A stretch of DNA of 64,000 nt. It comes from Methanosarcina horonobensis HB-1 = JCM 15518. Its GTDB lineage: Archaea > Halobacteriota > Methanosarcinia > Methanosarcinales > Methanosarcinaceae. The notes under the pieces were generated by a model that searched no databases, was not told where the DNA came from, and worked only from the letters and a program-made list of their open reading frames with translations. A program made the position numbers and the translations under genes. Below are positions 1-8,754 of this stretch, in pieces (position 1 is the stretch's first letter; the number at the start of each line of letters is the position of its first letter). The stretch covers positions 1,343,036-1,407,035 of the forward strand of contig NZ_CP009516.1 in the NCBI RefSeq assembly GCF_000970285.1, read 5' to 3'.

Positions 1-141
1 TCATAAGATGCCTGCTTTAATCTCGGCTTCGGCTTCGGTTAGTAACTCATCAGGAGATTTATTTACCCAATCATTATAATCTTGCATACCTTGGAGATAG
101 ATTTTCTTTGTGTTATCAGACCGGTTTAACTTTAAGGCGGG
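1..141 (-). pseudogene. Integrase-like N-terminal fragment
   Basis: Read on the minus strand, this stretch encodes an open frame with the segment SDNTKKIYLQGMQDYNDW followed by SPDELLTEAEAEIKAG and a stop at bases 1-3. From memory this resembles the N-terminal SAM-like DNA-binding region of Methanosarcina tyrosine recombinases. Such proteins normally continue for about 300 residues past the point where this one stops, so it is probably frameshifted or truncated. No start codon is visible on the upstream side; the frame runs straight into the left hairpin of the tnpB element, as expected if that element interrupted the gene. The family assignment is recollection, so confidence is low. Confidence 0.35.
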
Positions 142-207
142 AAGTCCCCTTCCTCGGAGCGAAGCGACAGTTGGGGGATGAAAGCCGTCAACTTCACTAT
201 ATTAAGT
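130..207. repeat. Left end of tnpB element, hairpin and TTCAC repeat
   Basis: A C-rich/G-rich imperfect hairpin (CCCCTTCC around 146-153, GTTGGGGGAT around 171-180) is followed by TTCACTATATTAAGT at 193-207. A near copy, TTCACTGTATTAAGT, lies at the right end of the element at 1470-1484 and is likewise preceded by a pyrimidine-rich/purine-rich hairpin. Subterminal hairpins are usual in IS200/IS605-type elements. The exact boundary cannot be fixed from one copy. Confidence 0.5.
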
Positions 208-241
208 TTAACAAAACCTATATATTTCTTTAAAACGCATA

Positions 242-1366
242 ATGTATAGTATGTTAAAAGCCTACAAATATCGAATCTACCCTAGCAAAAAACAAAAGGA
301 AATGATACAAGTTCATTTTGGTGCATGTAGATTTGTCTATAACTGGGCTTTAGAACAAAAGATAAAAACTTATGAACAAACTGGGAAATCAATATCGAGG
401 TTTGATTTACAGCACATTTTAGTCCATGAAGTAAAACCTTCTAACGAATGGTTAAAAGAAGCTAATTCACAGGCTCTACTTGCCTCTTTAGTAAATGTAG
501 AATCAGCATTTACTAAATTCTTTAGAGAGAAATCCGGATTTCCCAAGTTCAAGTCTAAGAAAAATCCGGTTCAATCATATCAAATGCCTCAACATTATGC
601 GGTAGATTTTGAGAAGCAGATAATTAAGCTTCCTAAAATAGGTGAAGTTAAAACCATACTTCATAGAAGGTTTGAAGGCAAACTTAAAACCGCAACAATT
701 TCAAGATCAAGTACAGGAAAATATTATATCAGTATCCTTGTAGATAACGAAAAAGATATTCCTGAAAAGCAGAACTTTTCAGAATCAACTACAATAGGTA
801 TTGATGCAGGCATCAAAGATTTTGCAGTTCTATCAAATGGAGAAAAGGTTGAAAATCCAAAATACCTTAAAAATTCTCTAAAAAGAATGAAAGCTCTCCA
901 AAAAAGAGTATCGAGAAAAGTTAAAGGCTCTAAGAATAGGAATAAGGCTAGACAGCATCTTTCAAAAATCCATGAAACTATTAGCAATCAGAGAAATAAT
1001 TTCCAGCATCAACTCTCTTTTAGACTGATTAGCGAGAACCAAGCTATTGCGCTGGAAACTCTGAATGTTAAAGGTATGGTAAAAAATCATTGTCTGGCTC
1101 AATCTATTTCAGATGCTTCGTTGAGTAGTTTTGTAACAAAATTAGAGTATAAAGCTGAATGGTTGGGAAAAACCATTTTACGAATAGGAAGATTTGAGCC
1201 ATCTTCTAAATTATGCAATGTTTGTGGGCATCACAATTCCAATCTAACTCTTGATGTTAGAGAGTGGACGTGTCCTGGTTGCAAAACAAAGCATGACAGA
1301 GACGTAAATGCTGCAATCAATATCAAAAAGTTCTCTCTTCAAGATCAAAATCTTATAGTTATCTGA
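242..1366 (+). CDS. tnpB: TnpB, RNA-guided nuclease of an IS1341-type element
   Basis: A 374-residue TnpB/OrfB protein, the compact RuvC nuclease related to Cas12. The N-terminal part (AYKYRIYPSKKQ) matches the usual start of the family. The RuvC catalytic residues look intact: D188 in GIDAGIKDFAVLS, E272 in ALETLNVKGM, and D354 in HDRDVNAAINI. A zinc ribbon is present (C325, C328, C344, C347). ATG at 251, giving MLKAYKYR, is an equally likely start and is the usual family beginning. No tnpA transposase lies next to it, so the element is of the IS1341 type and would need a TnpA from elsewhere to move. In this family TnpB cuts DNA guided by an RNA from the element's right end, which helps retain the element. 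Length is normal and no frameshift is seen. Confidence 0.93.
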   Translation: MYSMLKAYKYRIYPSKKQKEMIQVHFGACRFVYNWALEQKIKTYEQTGKSISRFDLQHILVHEVKPSNEWLKEANSQALLASLVNVESAFTKFFREKSGFPKFKSKKNPVQSYQMPQHYAVDFEKQIIKLPKIGEVKTILHRRFEGKLKTATISRSSTGKYYISILVDNEKDIPEKQNFSESTTIGIDAGIKDFAVLSNGEKVENPKYLKNSLKRMKALQKRVSRKVKGSKNRNKARQHLSKIHETISNQRNNFQHQLSFRLISENQAIALETLNVKGMVKNHCLAQSISDASLSSFVTKLEYKAEWLGKTILRIGRFEPSSKLCNVCGHHNSNLTLDVREWTCPGCKTKHDRDVNAAINIKKFSLQDQNLIVI

Positions 1367-1484
1367 CACCTACGGAACGCAGGGGATGAGCTTGTGGACT
1401 TGCGAACGGTAGTTCGAGGGATGAAGCAAGAAGCCACTTCCTCGCTTTCATCAGAAAGCAGGGAGGGGTAGTTCACTGTATTAA
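1367..1484 (+). ncRNA. Right-end (omega) RNA region of the tnpB element
   Basis: After the tnpB stop comes a structured segment. It contains GCGAACGGTAGTTCGAGG (a GAAC/GTTC stem near 1404-1417) and a long hairpin pairing CTTCCTCGCTTTC with GAAAGCAGGGAGG, followed by TTCAC. In TnpB systems the guide RNA scaffold overlaps the 3' end of tnpB and ends at the element's right end, with the guide taken from the flanking DNA. Archaeal IS1341 genes are also known to give such sense-overlapping transcripts. The 5' end of the RNA, probably inside tnpB, cannot be placed by eye. Confidence 0.6.
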
Positions 1485-1679
1485 GTCACTCGATTATGAA
1501 CGGATCGTTACTAAGGTCTCGGGCTCTCATGAAATTCATCAATTGATAGATATATGCCGTTAGACATAATAGACATTTCATTATAGTGAGTTCTGAAACC
1601 TTAATTTCTTCACAATACTCATTCATTATTATTTGGTTATCGTAAATTATCATTTGATTATCGGAAAGGAGGTTTACTT

Positions 1680-2921
1680 TTGGGAACAATAAGCGAAAAA
1701 ATCTTTTCCCGGGCAGCAGGAAAAGAGGCAAAAGCTAATGATTTTGTGCTGGCAGATGTAGATTACGCAATGGCGCATGACGGCACGTCAGTACTTGCAG
1801 TAAATGCTTTTAAGGAAATGGAGATGGAAAAGGTCTGGGATCCTTCAAAGATTGTAATTCCTTTTGACCATATTGCCCCCGCAAACACCGAGACTTCAGC
1901 TATCCTGCAAAAAGAGATCAGGGAATGGGTGCAGGAGCAGGGAATACCCAACTTTTATGAGGTTGGAGAAGGGATCTGCCACCAGGTGCTTCCGGAAAAC
2001 GGCTTTGCACTTCCAGGAAAGCTGGTTGTCGGGGCTGATTCGCATTCCTGCACATACGGGGCTTTCGGAGCTTTTGCAACAGGGGTTGGAGCAACCGACA
2101 TGGCTGAAATCTTTGCTACGGGAAAGCTCTGGTTTAAAGTGCCCGAAAGCTTCAGGATGACGGTCGAAGGCAGCCTTGAAAAAAACGTCTATGCAAAGGA
2201 CCTTACCCTTTACCTGATAGGAAAAACCGGAATTGCCGGTGCAACCTATAAAGCAGTTGAATTTTACGGACAGGCTATCAGCGAACTTTCGGTTTCTGGA
2301 AGGATGACGCTCTGCAACATGGCAATCGAGATGGGCGCAAAAACCGGAATTGTCCCTCCTGACGAAAAGACCTTTGATTTCCTGAAAAACAGAGCAGTTG
2401 CTCCTTACGAACCAGTGTATACGGATCCTGACGCAACTTATGCGGGTGAGTTCACCTATGATGCAGGAGATATCGAACCTCAGGTCGCCTGCCCGCATCA
2501 GGTGGATAACGTAAAGCCTGTAGGAGAGGTTGAAGGGACTCATGTAGACCAGGTCTTTATAGGGACATGTACAAACGGAAGGCTCGAAGACCTCGAAGTA
2601 GCAGCAGAAGTTCTTAAAGGAAAGAAGGTTGCAGTCAGAACGTTAGTGATCCCTGCATCCCGAACCACTCTCCTTGCAGCAATCGAGAATGGAACAATGG
2701 AAACCCTTCTTAAAGCCGGTGTAACTCTTACAACTCCCGGCTGCGGTCCCTGCCTTGGCGCCCATCAGGGCGTGATCGGGGAAGGCGAAGTATGTATTTC
2801 AACCGCGAATAGAAACTTCAAAGGCAGAATGGGAAAAGGCGGCTTTATTTATCTTGCATCCCCTGTAACCGCAGCAGCCTCTGCACTGACAGGCGAAATC
2901 ACCGACCCGAGGACAATCTGA
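1680..2921 (+). CDS. leuC: Aconitase-family dehydratase large subunit (isopropylmalate or homoaconitate type)
   Basis: A 413-residue [4Fe-4S] hydro-lyase large subunit of the archaeal LeuC/HacA group, which isomerises 3-isopropylmalate (leucine pathway) or a homoaconitate-type substrate together with a separate small subunit. Cluster ligands are visible: C297 in GTCTNGR, and C355 and C358 in [11 protein letters not shown]. The substrate-site segment [15 protein letters not shown] is present. Length is normal for the archaeal enzyme. The start is TTG at 1680, placed by a strong GGAGG (1668-1672) seven bases upstream. No small subunit (leuD) is in the window, and because the small subunit largely sets specificity, leucine versus homocitrate-type pathways cannot be told apart here. 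Family assignment is certain; the exact substrate is open. Confidence 0.9.
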   Translation: MGTISEKIFSRAAGKEAKANDFVLADVDYAMAHDGTSVLAVNAFKEMEMEKVWDPSKIVIPFDHIAPANTETSAILQKEIREWVQEQGIPNFYEVGEGICHQVLPENGFALPGKLVVGADSHSCTYGAFGAFATGVGATDMAEIFATGKLWFKVPESFRMTVEGSLEKNVYAKDLTLYLIGKTGIAGATYKAVEFYGQAISELSVSGRMTLCNMAIEMGAKTGIVPPDEKTFDFLKNRAVAPYEPVYTDPDATYAGEFTYDAGDIEPQVACPHQVDNVKPVGEVEGTHVDQVFIGTCTNGRLEDLEVAAEVLKGKKVAVRTLVIPASRTTLLAAIENGTMETLLKAGVTLTTPGCGPCLGAHQGVIGEGEVCISTANRNFKGRMGKGGFIYLASPVTAAASALTGEITDPRTI

Positions 2922-3049
2922 ACCGGCAGTCTTTATGGTTTCTTTCCAAAATATCCCCAAAAGCCGATTTTGACAGTATGAAAATTCATCTTAAATCCGG
3001 CTAAAATTTATACCATGAATTCTATATTCTTTAACAGGAGGGAATAGCT

Positions 3050-3277
3050 ATAACTGAAGAACTTAGTCACGATAACCTTTCCCATTTAATTGAGCACTGG
3101 ATCGAACATAACGAAACCCATATACAGAGTTTTAAAGAATGGGCTCAGAAAGCCAAAAAAGACGGTTTTCTCGAAGCCTCCGAAGATATTCTTGAGGCTG
3201 CCAGCAAAGTTGAGGAAGCAAATAAGCTCCTTGACAAAGCAAGGGAAGGGCTTTTCCATCTCCACAGCCACAAATAA
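3050..3277 (+). CDS. Small His-rich helical protein with an apparent ATA start
   Basis: A 75-residue frame that contains no ATG, GTG or TTG codon at all, so start-codon-based searches miss it. An in-frame stop lies at 3032-3034 and an AGGAGG box at 3036-3041. Eight bases after that box is ATA (3050), giving (M)TEELSHDNLSHLIEHWIE. The sequence looks like a real protein: it is amphipathic and helical, with histidines clustered at the front (HLIEHWIEHNETH) and at the end (FHLHSHK) and a Glu/Ala/Lys-rich middle. It resembles small uncharacterised helical proteins of methanogens (possibly the DUF8180 type, from memory). The histidines could bind metal; this is inference. It follows the dehydratase gene by 128 bases on the same strand and may be cotranscribed. 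Confidence 0.6.
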   Translation: MTEELSHDNLSHLIEHWIEHNETHIQSFKEWAQKAKKDGFLEASEDILEAASKVEEANKLLDKAREGLFHLHSHK

Positions 3278-3405
3278 CTGTAATGGCTAAATGTACATAA
3301 CTTTTTCTTAATTATTTGTGTGCCGGGCCTATGCACGCCATCTTTTTCCTTTTCCTTTTATTTCTTGTTTGCCTCTTTCCTTACCTGCTTTATTTTCTCA
3401 CGGTC

Positions 3406-4272
3406 TCACCCTGCGTGTTCTATCCGAACAAGAAGTGCCTTTACACTTTTTAAATCAGTAATCAGCTCTCCCACCTCCGGTTCTTCCAGATATTTCATAA
3501 AGCCCTGCTCTTCTTCAGAGTTCAGGTCATCACTGTTCAGAAGCTCTTCAATCAGGTCATTTCCAAAAAGATTCACTGAGGGGTTGTTTTTGTTTTCGTT
3601 TCTTCCTTTATCAGTAAGAATTGAGCTGGAATTTCCGCTGGAAACTGTGTTTTCATTCACCCTCCCCGCTGAGAAAGGATAAACATTTTTTATTTTTTCT
3701 TCCTTCTCCTGAAGAGTCTTATCTTCCCTCTGTTCTTCTGCTTTACTTTTCGAGTCTTTTTCTTCTTTTTTTTCTGTTTCACTTCTTATAGTCATTTCTT
3801 TAGAATTGTCTATTTTCTCTATCATATCTTCAGGTTTTTTATCTTCAGGTTTTTTATCTTCAGATTTTTCGATTATTCCTCTGATCACTATTTCCAGTCC
3901 CCCAACTTTTACTTCTGAAACTTCAGATTCTATCATATTCAAAGACTCATGCTTGAATTCAGGAGCTTCGGACATTTTTAAACGTACTTTTTCGGGAAGC
4001 GGTGAGGAAATTTCTTCCCGCCAGGGGAATTCTGAAATTTCTTCGGTTTTTTCGGTCTCTGATTTCCGTGCCTTCTCAATGCGAGCCTCTATCTCCTTTT
4101 TTTCTTTCAACAGCTTTCGGATTTTTTTCCTGATCTCTTCTCTGCTTTTTGTCAAGTCCTTCATGTCTTTGGTATTTATATTAGCTGTTTTCGGCTTGAA
4201 TATTAAGCCCTTCAAGTCGCTTGCTTTCAGTTCTTTTAACCCCTTAACTCCCAGTTCCTTTAAACTGTTCAT
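3406..4272 (-). CDS. Charged coiled-coil protein after flaJ, function unknown
   Basis: Last gene of the first archaellum locus, 106 bases after flaJ. The start is taken as ATG 4272, with GGAGGT six bases upstream, giving 288 residues; a GTG at 4287 would add five. There is no signal peptide or membrane segment. The N-terminal third is Lys/Leu-rich (LKELGVKGLKEL) and leads into a strongly predicted coiled coil (REEIRKKIRKLLKEKKEIEA). The middle is very acidic and low in complexity, with a KKPED repeat. The C-terminal 60 residues (LFGNDLIEELLNSDDL, then GELITDLKSVKALL) look folded. A gene of similar size, charge and position follows flaJ in the second locus (41176-42147), suggesting an archaellum-associated role. 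No known family was recognised. Confidence 0.75.
   Translation of the reverse strand: MNSLKELGVKGLKELKASDLKGLIFKPKTANINTKDMKDLTKSREEIRKKIRKLLKEKKEIEARIEKARKSETEKTEEISEFPWREEISSPLPEKVRLKMSEAPEFKHESLNMIESEVSEVKVGGLEIVIRGIIEKSEDKKPEDKKPEDMIEKIDNSKEMTIRSETEKKEEKDSKSKAEEQREDKTLQEKEEKIKNVYPFSAGRVNENTVSSGNSSSILTDKGRNENKNNPSVNLFGNDLIEELLNSDDLNSEEEQGFMKYLEEPEVGELITDLKSVKALLVRIEHAG
3826..3870. repeat. Three tandem 15-base units inside the post-flaJ gene
   Basis: ATCTTCAGGTTTTTT occurs at 3826-3840 and 3841-3855, and a variant at 3856-3870. On the coding strand this gives the repeated KKPED-type pentapeptide. A short in-frame repeat like this can gain or lose units by slippage without breaking the frame. 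Confidence 0.85.
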
Positions 4273-4378
4273 TCCGTTACCTCCCACAAAGTTAGATTTA
4301 TTCTAGATTCAATCCTTTTTCAGAAACTTTTTTAGAGTTTTTTCTGACGTTTTTCTTTCTGCCTCAAATGAAAGCATT

Positions 4379-5941
4379 TCATATCTGGAACGTAAACACC
4401 TTCGATACAACCGGTGGGATAAGAATCATACAGAGCCCTGAAATTCCAGACATCAAGCCCCCATAGAAAAAAAGTTTGTAATTCCCTCCGCCTTCAACTA
4501 TCTTTACCACGAGTGTGTTTGAAATTGTCAGGATAATTATTACTGAGAAGGTTAACCTATATAGTATGGGTACACTTTCAGCTAAATTGAACATACTCAT
4601 CCCAATTTCAGACATCCCGCTCATTCCCCCTTCTGCGGACATATACGATTCGCTCAACCTGGAGACAAGCCCGCTGAATTTGGAGATTATCTCCATTACA
4701 AAGATCAGGAGCCCTACCATAACAGTATGAAGGGTTATGGCAAGCCCCTTGAAGCCTGAACTGACCAGCTGCCGTTTCATTCTCAGGAGGACAATTGCCA
4801 GGCTTGAGGTCGAGACTATGTTCCCTATCTCCGCCGGGTCGCCGCCCAGTTCTACTGCATCGGTAAAGATCCTTGAGCACCTGTTAATCAGTTCGGAGCC
4901 TGTTTCCCCTATGAATTTTTCCCAGCAGAGCTTTGACTTAAATCCCATTGAAAGGCCAGAATGCAGCTCTTCAACTCCGGGCTTGAGACAACCTATGGTT
5001 TCCCTATCAAGGTTTTCCATCGCACTCCTGATGGTGATTCCTGTTGTCCCGGCAAGGGTTCCGAGAGTCTTTACAAAAGCAGGAAAACTGCTGTCCCTTT
5101 CGTTGATTTTCCGGTCATCTGCCATAGCAAGAATGCCTATCGGAAGTGTAAAAGCGGTCACTCCGAGCAGAATAAATTTCAGTTCTGTCCCATACAGAGT
5201 GAGAGTGGCTAGAGAAATCACTCCGAGAGGAAGCAAAGTCCGGCTCAATAGCCTTATTTGCTCCTGCTCCTTTGATTTGTGGCGGAGGGCATGTACTTTT
5301 TTTTCGGCAGGAGCTGCTTTATATATAATGTAAAGGGCAAGCCCGCATATGAAAAGAGTTAGAATCTCTATAAGAAAAGCAATGGTTTCCATATTCGTTA
5401 TATTATAGATCATAACAGAAACAAGAGTTATGGTAATAACCAGGGTTACGGATACCATAAGGGCAGTATAGCCGTCAGTCCACTTTTTCAGGGATTCAAC
5501 GCTTCTCTCGTACTCATTGGAGTAAATCTCTTCCCTTGTGATTTTCTCCTGTTTCAGAAAGTTTTTTTCCGGCTCTCCGGAAGAAAGGACATTTGCTATT
5601 TTTTCAAAAAATTTTGAAAGATAAACATCCTTTAATCTCTGAGAAGTATACTTGCAGGCTTTTGCATATTCGTACCCCCATTTTGAGGCAAGGATGTGTA
5701 TCTGTCTGAAATACTTCGAAGCATCATATTCTTTCTGCCGTCCCGCATAATCGAAGATCCTGTCCCTTTCGATATCTGCAGTTGAAATCGCAGCCATGTA
5801 TATTAGCAGAAAGAGCATATCATCATTGACTCTTTCAACAAATTTAGTATTTTTAAGTTTTCTGGCGAGATTAAAGTAGCCTTCAACTTCCCGTTTTGCA
5901 GCATTTAGAGTTAAGTTCGGAATTGCTTGCACAAAAGTCAT
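4379..5941 (-). CDS. flaJ: FlaJ/ArlJ, archaellum membrane platform protein
   Basis: A 520-residue polytopic membrane protein of the FlaJ/TadC family, the platform on which the FlaI ATPase works to assemble and rotate the archaellum. The N-terminal 150 residues are soluble, followed by hydrophobic helices near residues 160-220 and 235-275, a second cytoplasmic region carrying FVKTLGTLAGTTG and the family-typical LAIVLLRMKRQLVSSGFKGL, and C-terminal helices. ATG 5941 overlaps the flaI stop by four bases (ATGA), so the two genes are probably translationally coupled. The paralogue at 39549-41174 has the same layout. Length fits the family. Confidence 0.93.
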   Translation of the reverse strand: MTFVQAIPNLTLNAAKREVEGYFNLARKLKNTKFVERVNDDMLFLLIYMAAISTADIERDRIFDYAGRQKEYDASKYFRQIHILASKWGYEYAKACKYTSQRLKDVYLSKFFEKIANVLSSGEPEKNFLKQEKITREEIYSNEYERSVESLKKWTDGYTALMVSVTLVITITLVSVMIYNITNMETIAFLIEILTLFICGLALYIIYKAAPAEKKVHALRHKSKEQEQIRLLSRTLLPLGVISLATLTLYGTELKFILLGVTAFTLPIGILAMADDRKINERDSSFPAFVKTLGTLAGTTGITIRSAMENLDRETIGCLKPGVEELHSGLSMGFKSKLCWEKFIGETGSELINRCSRIFTDAVELGGDPAEIGNIVSTSSLAIVLLRMKRQLVSSGFKGLAITLHTVMVGLLIFVMEIISKFSGLVSRLSESYMSAEGGMSGMSEIGMSMFNLAESVPILYRLTFSVIIILTISNTLVVKIVEGGGNYKLFFYGGLMSGISGLCMILIPPVVSKVFTFQI

Positions 5942-7773
5942 GATGTTAACCCCGCCTCCTCAAGCCGGATCAGGGTATTGAACAGGTCGTAGAAATTGGT
6001 AATATTTGCCTGGTGAATCTTCCGGAGGATTTTTGCTCTTTTGTCAAGTTCGGAGTAAATTTTTCGTACCTGGTTTTCAGGAATTCCCAGGCGAGGGGCG
6101 ATTTTATGTTCCAGCATGTATGAGTTGTTTTTCCCGATAAACTTGAAGGTATCCGTAGCAGGATCCCATTTGAAGATATCCATGAAATTAAAAGACTGGC
6201 TCTCGGAATCGTAGGCTACGATTTCGTTTATGCTCAGGACTCTTCTCCCAAGCCCTTTTCCCGGAACATTTACGGCACTCTGGATAAGAACGACGTTCAG
6301 GTTATCCACATAATTTCTGGGAATATTAATGGGATCTCCTGTCAGTCTCTGGATAAGTTTCTCAACAGAGGCGGCATGGAAGGTGGACATTACAGGGTGT
6401 CCTGTCTGCATTGCCTGAAAAGCGATATTCCCTTCAACCCCACGGATCTCTCCTATCATAATCTCATTCGGACGCTGGCGCAGGGCGGCCTTTAATAGGT
6501 CAAACATGGAGACATCCGAACCGCTATCATCCCTTGTAGTCCTTGTAACCTCCCGGGTCCAGTTCTTATGTGGAACTTGCAGCTCCGGAGTGTCTTCGAT
6601 AGAGACGATTTTGGATTCGGGAGGAAGAAAAGTAGTCACTGCATTCATCGTTGTGGTTTTTCCGGAAGCTGTTTCACCTGAAACGAAGCAGTTCATCCCT
6701 GCCCTGAGCATCATCCACATGTATGCAGCCATTGTGTAGTCAATTGTTCCGAATTCAATAAGTTCGAGGATTGAAATAGGGACCTCCATAAATTTCCTGA
6801 TGGTAAAATTGCTTCCGCGCTTTGACACATCTTCTCCGAACACGATATTAATTCTTGAGCCGTCCGGTAGAGCGGTATCTACTATCGGGTCCCTGTAGGT
6901 AATCGGTTTTCCTACTTTTTCGGAGATCTGTATGACAAAAGAATTGAGTTCTTCAATTTCTTCAAAAGAGATTGTTGTTTTAAGGGAGGAGAACACCTTA
7001 TGCTCAACAAAGATCCTGCCAAGCCCACTGCAGCTGATATCTTCTATGTTTGAGTCCCGCAGTAAAGGTTCGAGCAGTCCCATCCCCACTTTGTCCCTGA
7101 TCATCAGGTATTTGATTGCATCGAATTCCTCAGGCGTTACGGAAATTTTCTGCAGTTTTCTAGTTTTGAATATTTTGCCTGCTTCCTTCAGGTTCCCAAA
7201 AATTTCGGGTTTTTCGCTATTAATTCCTTCTCCGGATGAATTTTTTTCCTTCCCTGAAAAGTCCTTCTTTCCTCTGCGTTTTCCGTCCGATGTCCCGGAG
7301 CTTTCCTTTAATTCCTTTCTCACTTTACAGGTTTTTTCCAGAGCTTTTTCGAGGAGTTTCTTTTTTTCTTCTGGATCTTTTGTAGTAATATCCTGATCGT
7401 GTATTACGTCAATAAGTAACTTTTCTACTTCCTCAAGTTTACTGTCCAGCTTCTGAAAAAGGCAGGGCTCTATGGGAATGTAATAATTTCTTACATCCTC
7501 TTTATCCGGATATATATGGACGGCAAGCCCTTTCCCTGCAGGATAAATCAGGTTGGGATGTTTGATGCTTCTCATGGCTCTCGAGATTCTCGGATAGAAC
7601 TCCGGAAACCCTATTTCCTCTGTCGGAAGCCTGCAGATATAATCAAGGATGTGATGATTTTCTTCTCTACTGACGAACTCCTGCATTTCTGAAGAAAGGC
7701 TGGAGTATATTTCTTCTCTGGAACACCCTCCATTCTCCGGTGCAGGCAACGGGTCAAAAGGCAGAGCTTCCAT
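5938..7773 (-). CDS. flaI: FlaI/ArlI, archaellum motor ATPase
   Basis: A 611-residue type II/IV secretion-family ATPase that powers both assembly and rotation of the archaellum. The Walker A motif GETASGKTT starts at about residue 366. It is followed by the Asp box IVSIEDTPELQVPHKNW, Walker B-region IMIGEIRG, and the His box QTGHPVMSTFHAAS. The N-terminal domain (about 1-130) resembles that of the second-locus FlaI, then comes a Ser/Lys/Gly-rich linker (about residues 155-195) that looks disordered. ATG 7773 has GAGGAG six bases upstream. It sits between flaH and flaJ, the standard order. All catalytic motifs look intact. Confidence 0.95.
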   Translation of the reverse strand: MEALPFDPLPAPENGGCSREEIYSSLSSEMQEFVSREENHHILDYICRLPTEEIGFPEFYPRISRAMRSIKHPNLIYPAGKGLAVHIYPDKEDVRNYYIPIEPCLFQKLDSKLEEVEKLLIDVIHDQDITTKDPEEKKKLLEKALEKTCKVRKELKESSGTSDGKRRGKKDFSGKEKNSSGEGINSEKPEIFGNLKEAGKIFKTRKLQKISVTPEEFDAIKYLMIRDKVGMGLLEPLLRDSNIEDISCSGLGRIFVEHKVFSSLKTTISFEEIEELNSFVIQISEKVGKPITYRDPIVDTALPDGSRINIVFGEDVSKRGSNFTIRKFMEVPISILELIEFGTIDYTMAAYMWMMLRAGMNCFVSGETASGKTTTMNAVTTFLPPESKIVSIEDTPELQVPHKNWTREVTRTTRDDSGSDVSMFDLLKAALRQRPNEIMIGEIRGVEGNIAFQAMQTGHPVMSTFHAASVEKLIQRLTGDPINIPRNYVDNLNVVLIQSAVNVPGKGLGRRVLSINEIVAYDSESQSFNFMDIFKWDPATDTFKFIGKNNSYMLEHKIAPRLGIPENQVRKIYSELDKRAKILRKIHQANITNFYDLFNTLIRLEEAGLTS

Positions 7774-7825
7774 TTCAACTCCTCATTTGGGTTTTTTCTC
7801 CGATTGCCATTTTTCCGAATTTCTT

Positions 7826-8614
7826 TCAGGCTTTTACCTTTGAAACAGGAATAATTTTCAATCCGAACTCACTATCCACATCAAAACTCAGTAAATTTCC
7901 GCTAATTTTCCTGGCACCCCTCAGTTTCTGAATTTCCATAGTTTTTATCCATTGATCCCCAACCTGCTCTATCCGGAGTTCAAGATAGGCACTACAAACT
8001 GACCTCAGCCTGTAAAGCAGAGCCTGGGAAAAAGCATATCCATGCACGCTGATGAAAATAGTTTTTCCATTATCGCATAACTTTACACATTCGGTAAAGA
8101 AGTTTAACACTGCATTTTCCGAAGCATTTACTGCAAAGATCGTCAGAGAATCTATAAGGATCAGTTCTTCTTCGCACCTTTTTATCGATTCCAGAAGCAC
8201 CTGAAGCAGGCACTCACTTAACATGGGATTTTCTTCAACGTAGACCGCATTAATTTCAAATATTTTTGCCCTGCCTATTATGAAGTAATCCGAAATCCCG
8301 TGCTTCAGGCTCTCCATCTGGTTCAAAAGTTCTTTTGAGGTTTTTTCCGTTGTTAAAGCAAGTACCTTTTTGTCCTGGTTCAGAGCTCCCCACATTATCT
8401 GCTGCAGAAAAATAGACTTTCCACTATCGTTTCCTCCCTCAAGCAGGCAGAGTGAACCTACGGGCACGCCTCCCTCCAGCTTCCTGTCTATTTCCAGGTT
8501 TCCGGAAGATATAAACTCCAGTGATTCTTTTTCTTCCTCTTTCAGGTCACTGAATACCTCTTCGTAGAACGAATCATTCTCAAACAGTGTTCCTTCGCCC
8601 TTCCTTCCTTCCAT
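7826..8614 (-). CDS. flaH: FlaH/ArlH, archaellum motor ATP-binding protein
   Basis: RecA-like ATP-binding protein that forms a ring with FlaI at the base of the archaellum. From ATG 8614 it has 262 residues; this start has GGAGAG close upstream. Walker A is GGNDSGKS and the Walker B-like strand is EELILIDSL. An upstream GTG at 8740 would add 42 very basic residues with no match in the second-locus FlaH, so the shorter form is preferred; even so, about 20 residues (FYEEVFSDLKEEEKESLEFI) precede the conserved core. FlaH usually binds ATP but hydrolyses it poorly. It lies between flaF and flaI as in other euryarchaea. Confidence 0.88.
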   Translation of the reverse strand: MEGRKGEGTLFENDSFYEEVFSDLKEEEKESLEFISSGNLEIDRKLEGGVPVGSLCLLEGGNDSGKSIFLQQIMWGALNQDKKVLALTTEKTSKELLNQMESLKHGISDYFIIGRAKIFEINAVYVEENPMLSECLLQVLLESIKRCEEELILIDSLTIFAVNASENAVLNFFTECVKLCDNGKTIFISVHGYAFSQALLYRLRSVCSAYLELRIEQVGDQWIKTMEIQKLRGARKISGNLLSFDVDSEFGLKIIPVSKVKA

Positions 8615-8754
8615 TTCTCTCTCCGCCCTTCTCCGGGATTCCAACGCAAATCCCTTTGTTCTTTTAGCCAGCCGGATCCGTCTGTTCCGGTTTACCTGCC
8701 TCTCAGGATCTCCTTGATGCCGAATTATCTGCTGAAACACTATTCACTGAAATA

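Noticed and set aside
1486-1679. Minus-strand frame between the tnpB element and the dehydratase gene
   Set aside because: A short piece with no family match; it runs through the ribosome binding site of the dehydratase gene. Possibly a gene remnant, but not supportable.
1896-2543. 215-codon minus-strand frame inside the dehydratase gene
   Set aside because: It lies wholly opposite a well-conserved enzyme and shows no domain.
8615-8740. N-terminal extension of locus-1 FlaH from GTG 8740
   Set aside because: The added residues are very basic and lack any counterpart in the other FlaH; a better ribosome binding site precedes ATG 8614. It remains a possible alternative start.
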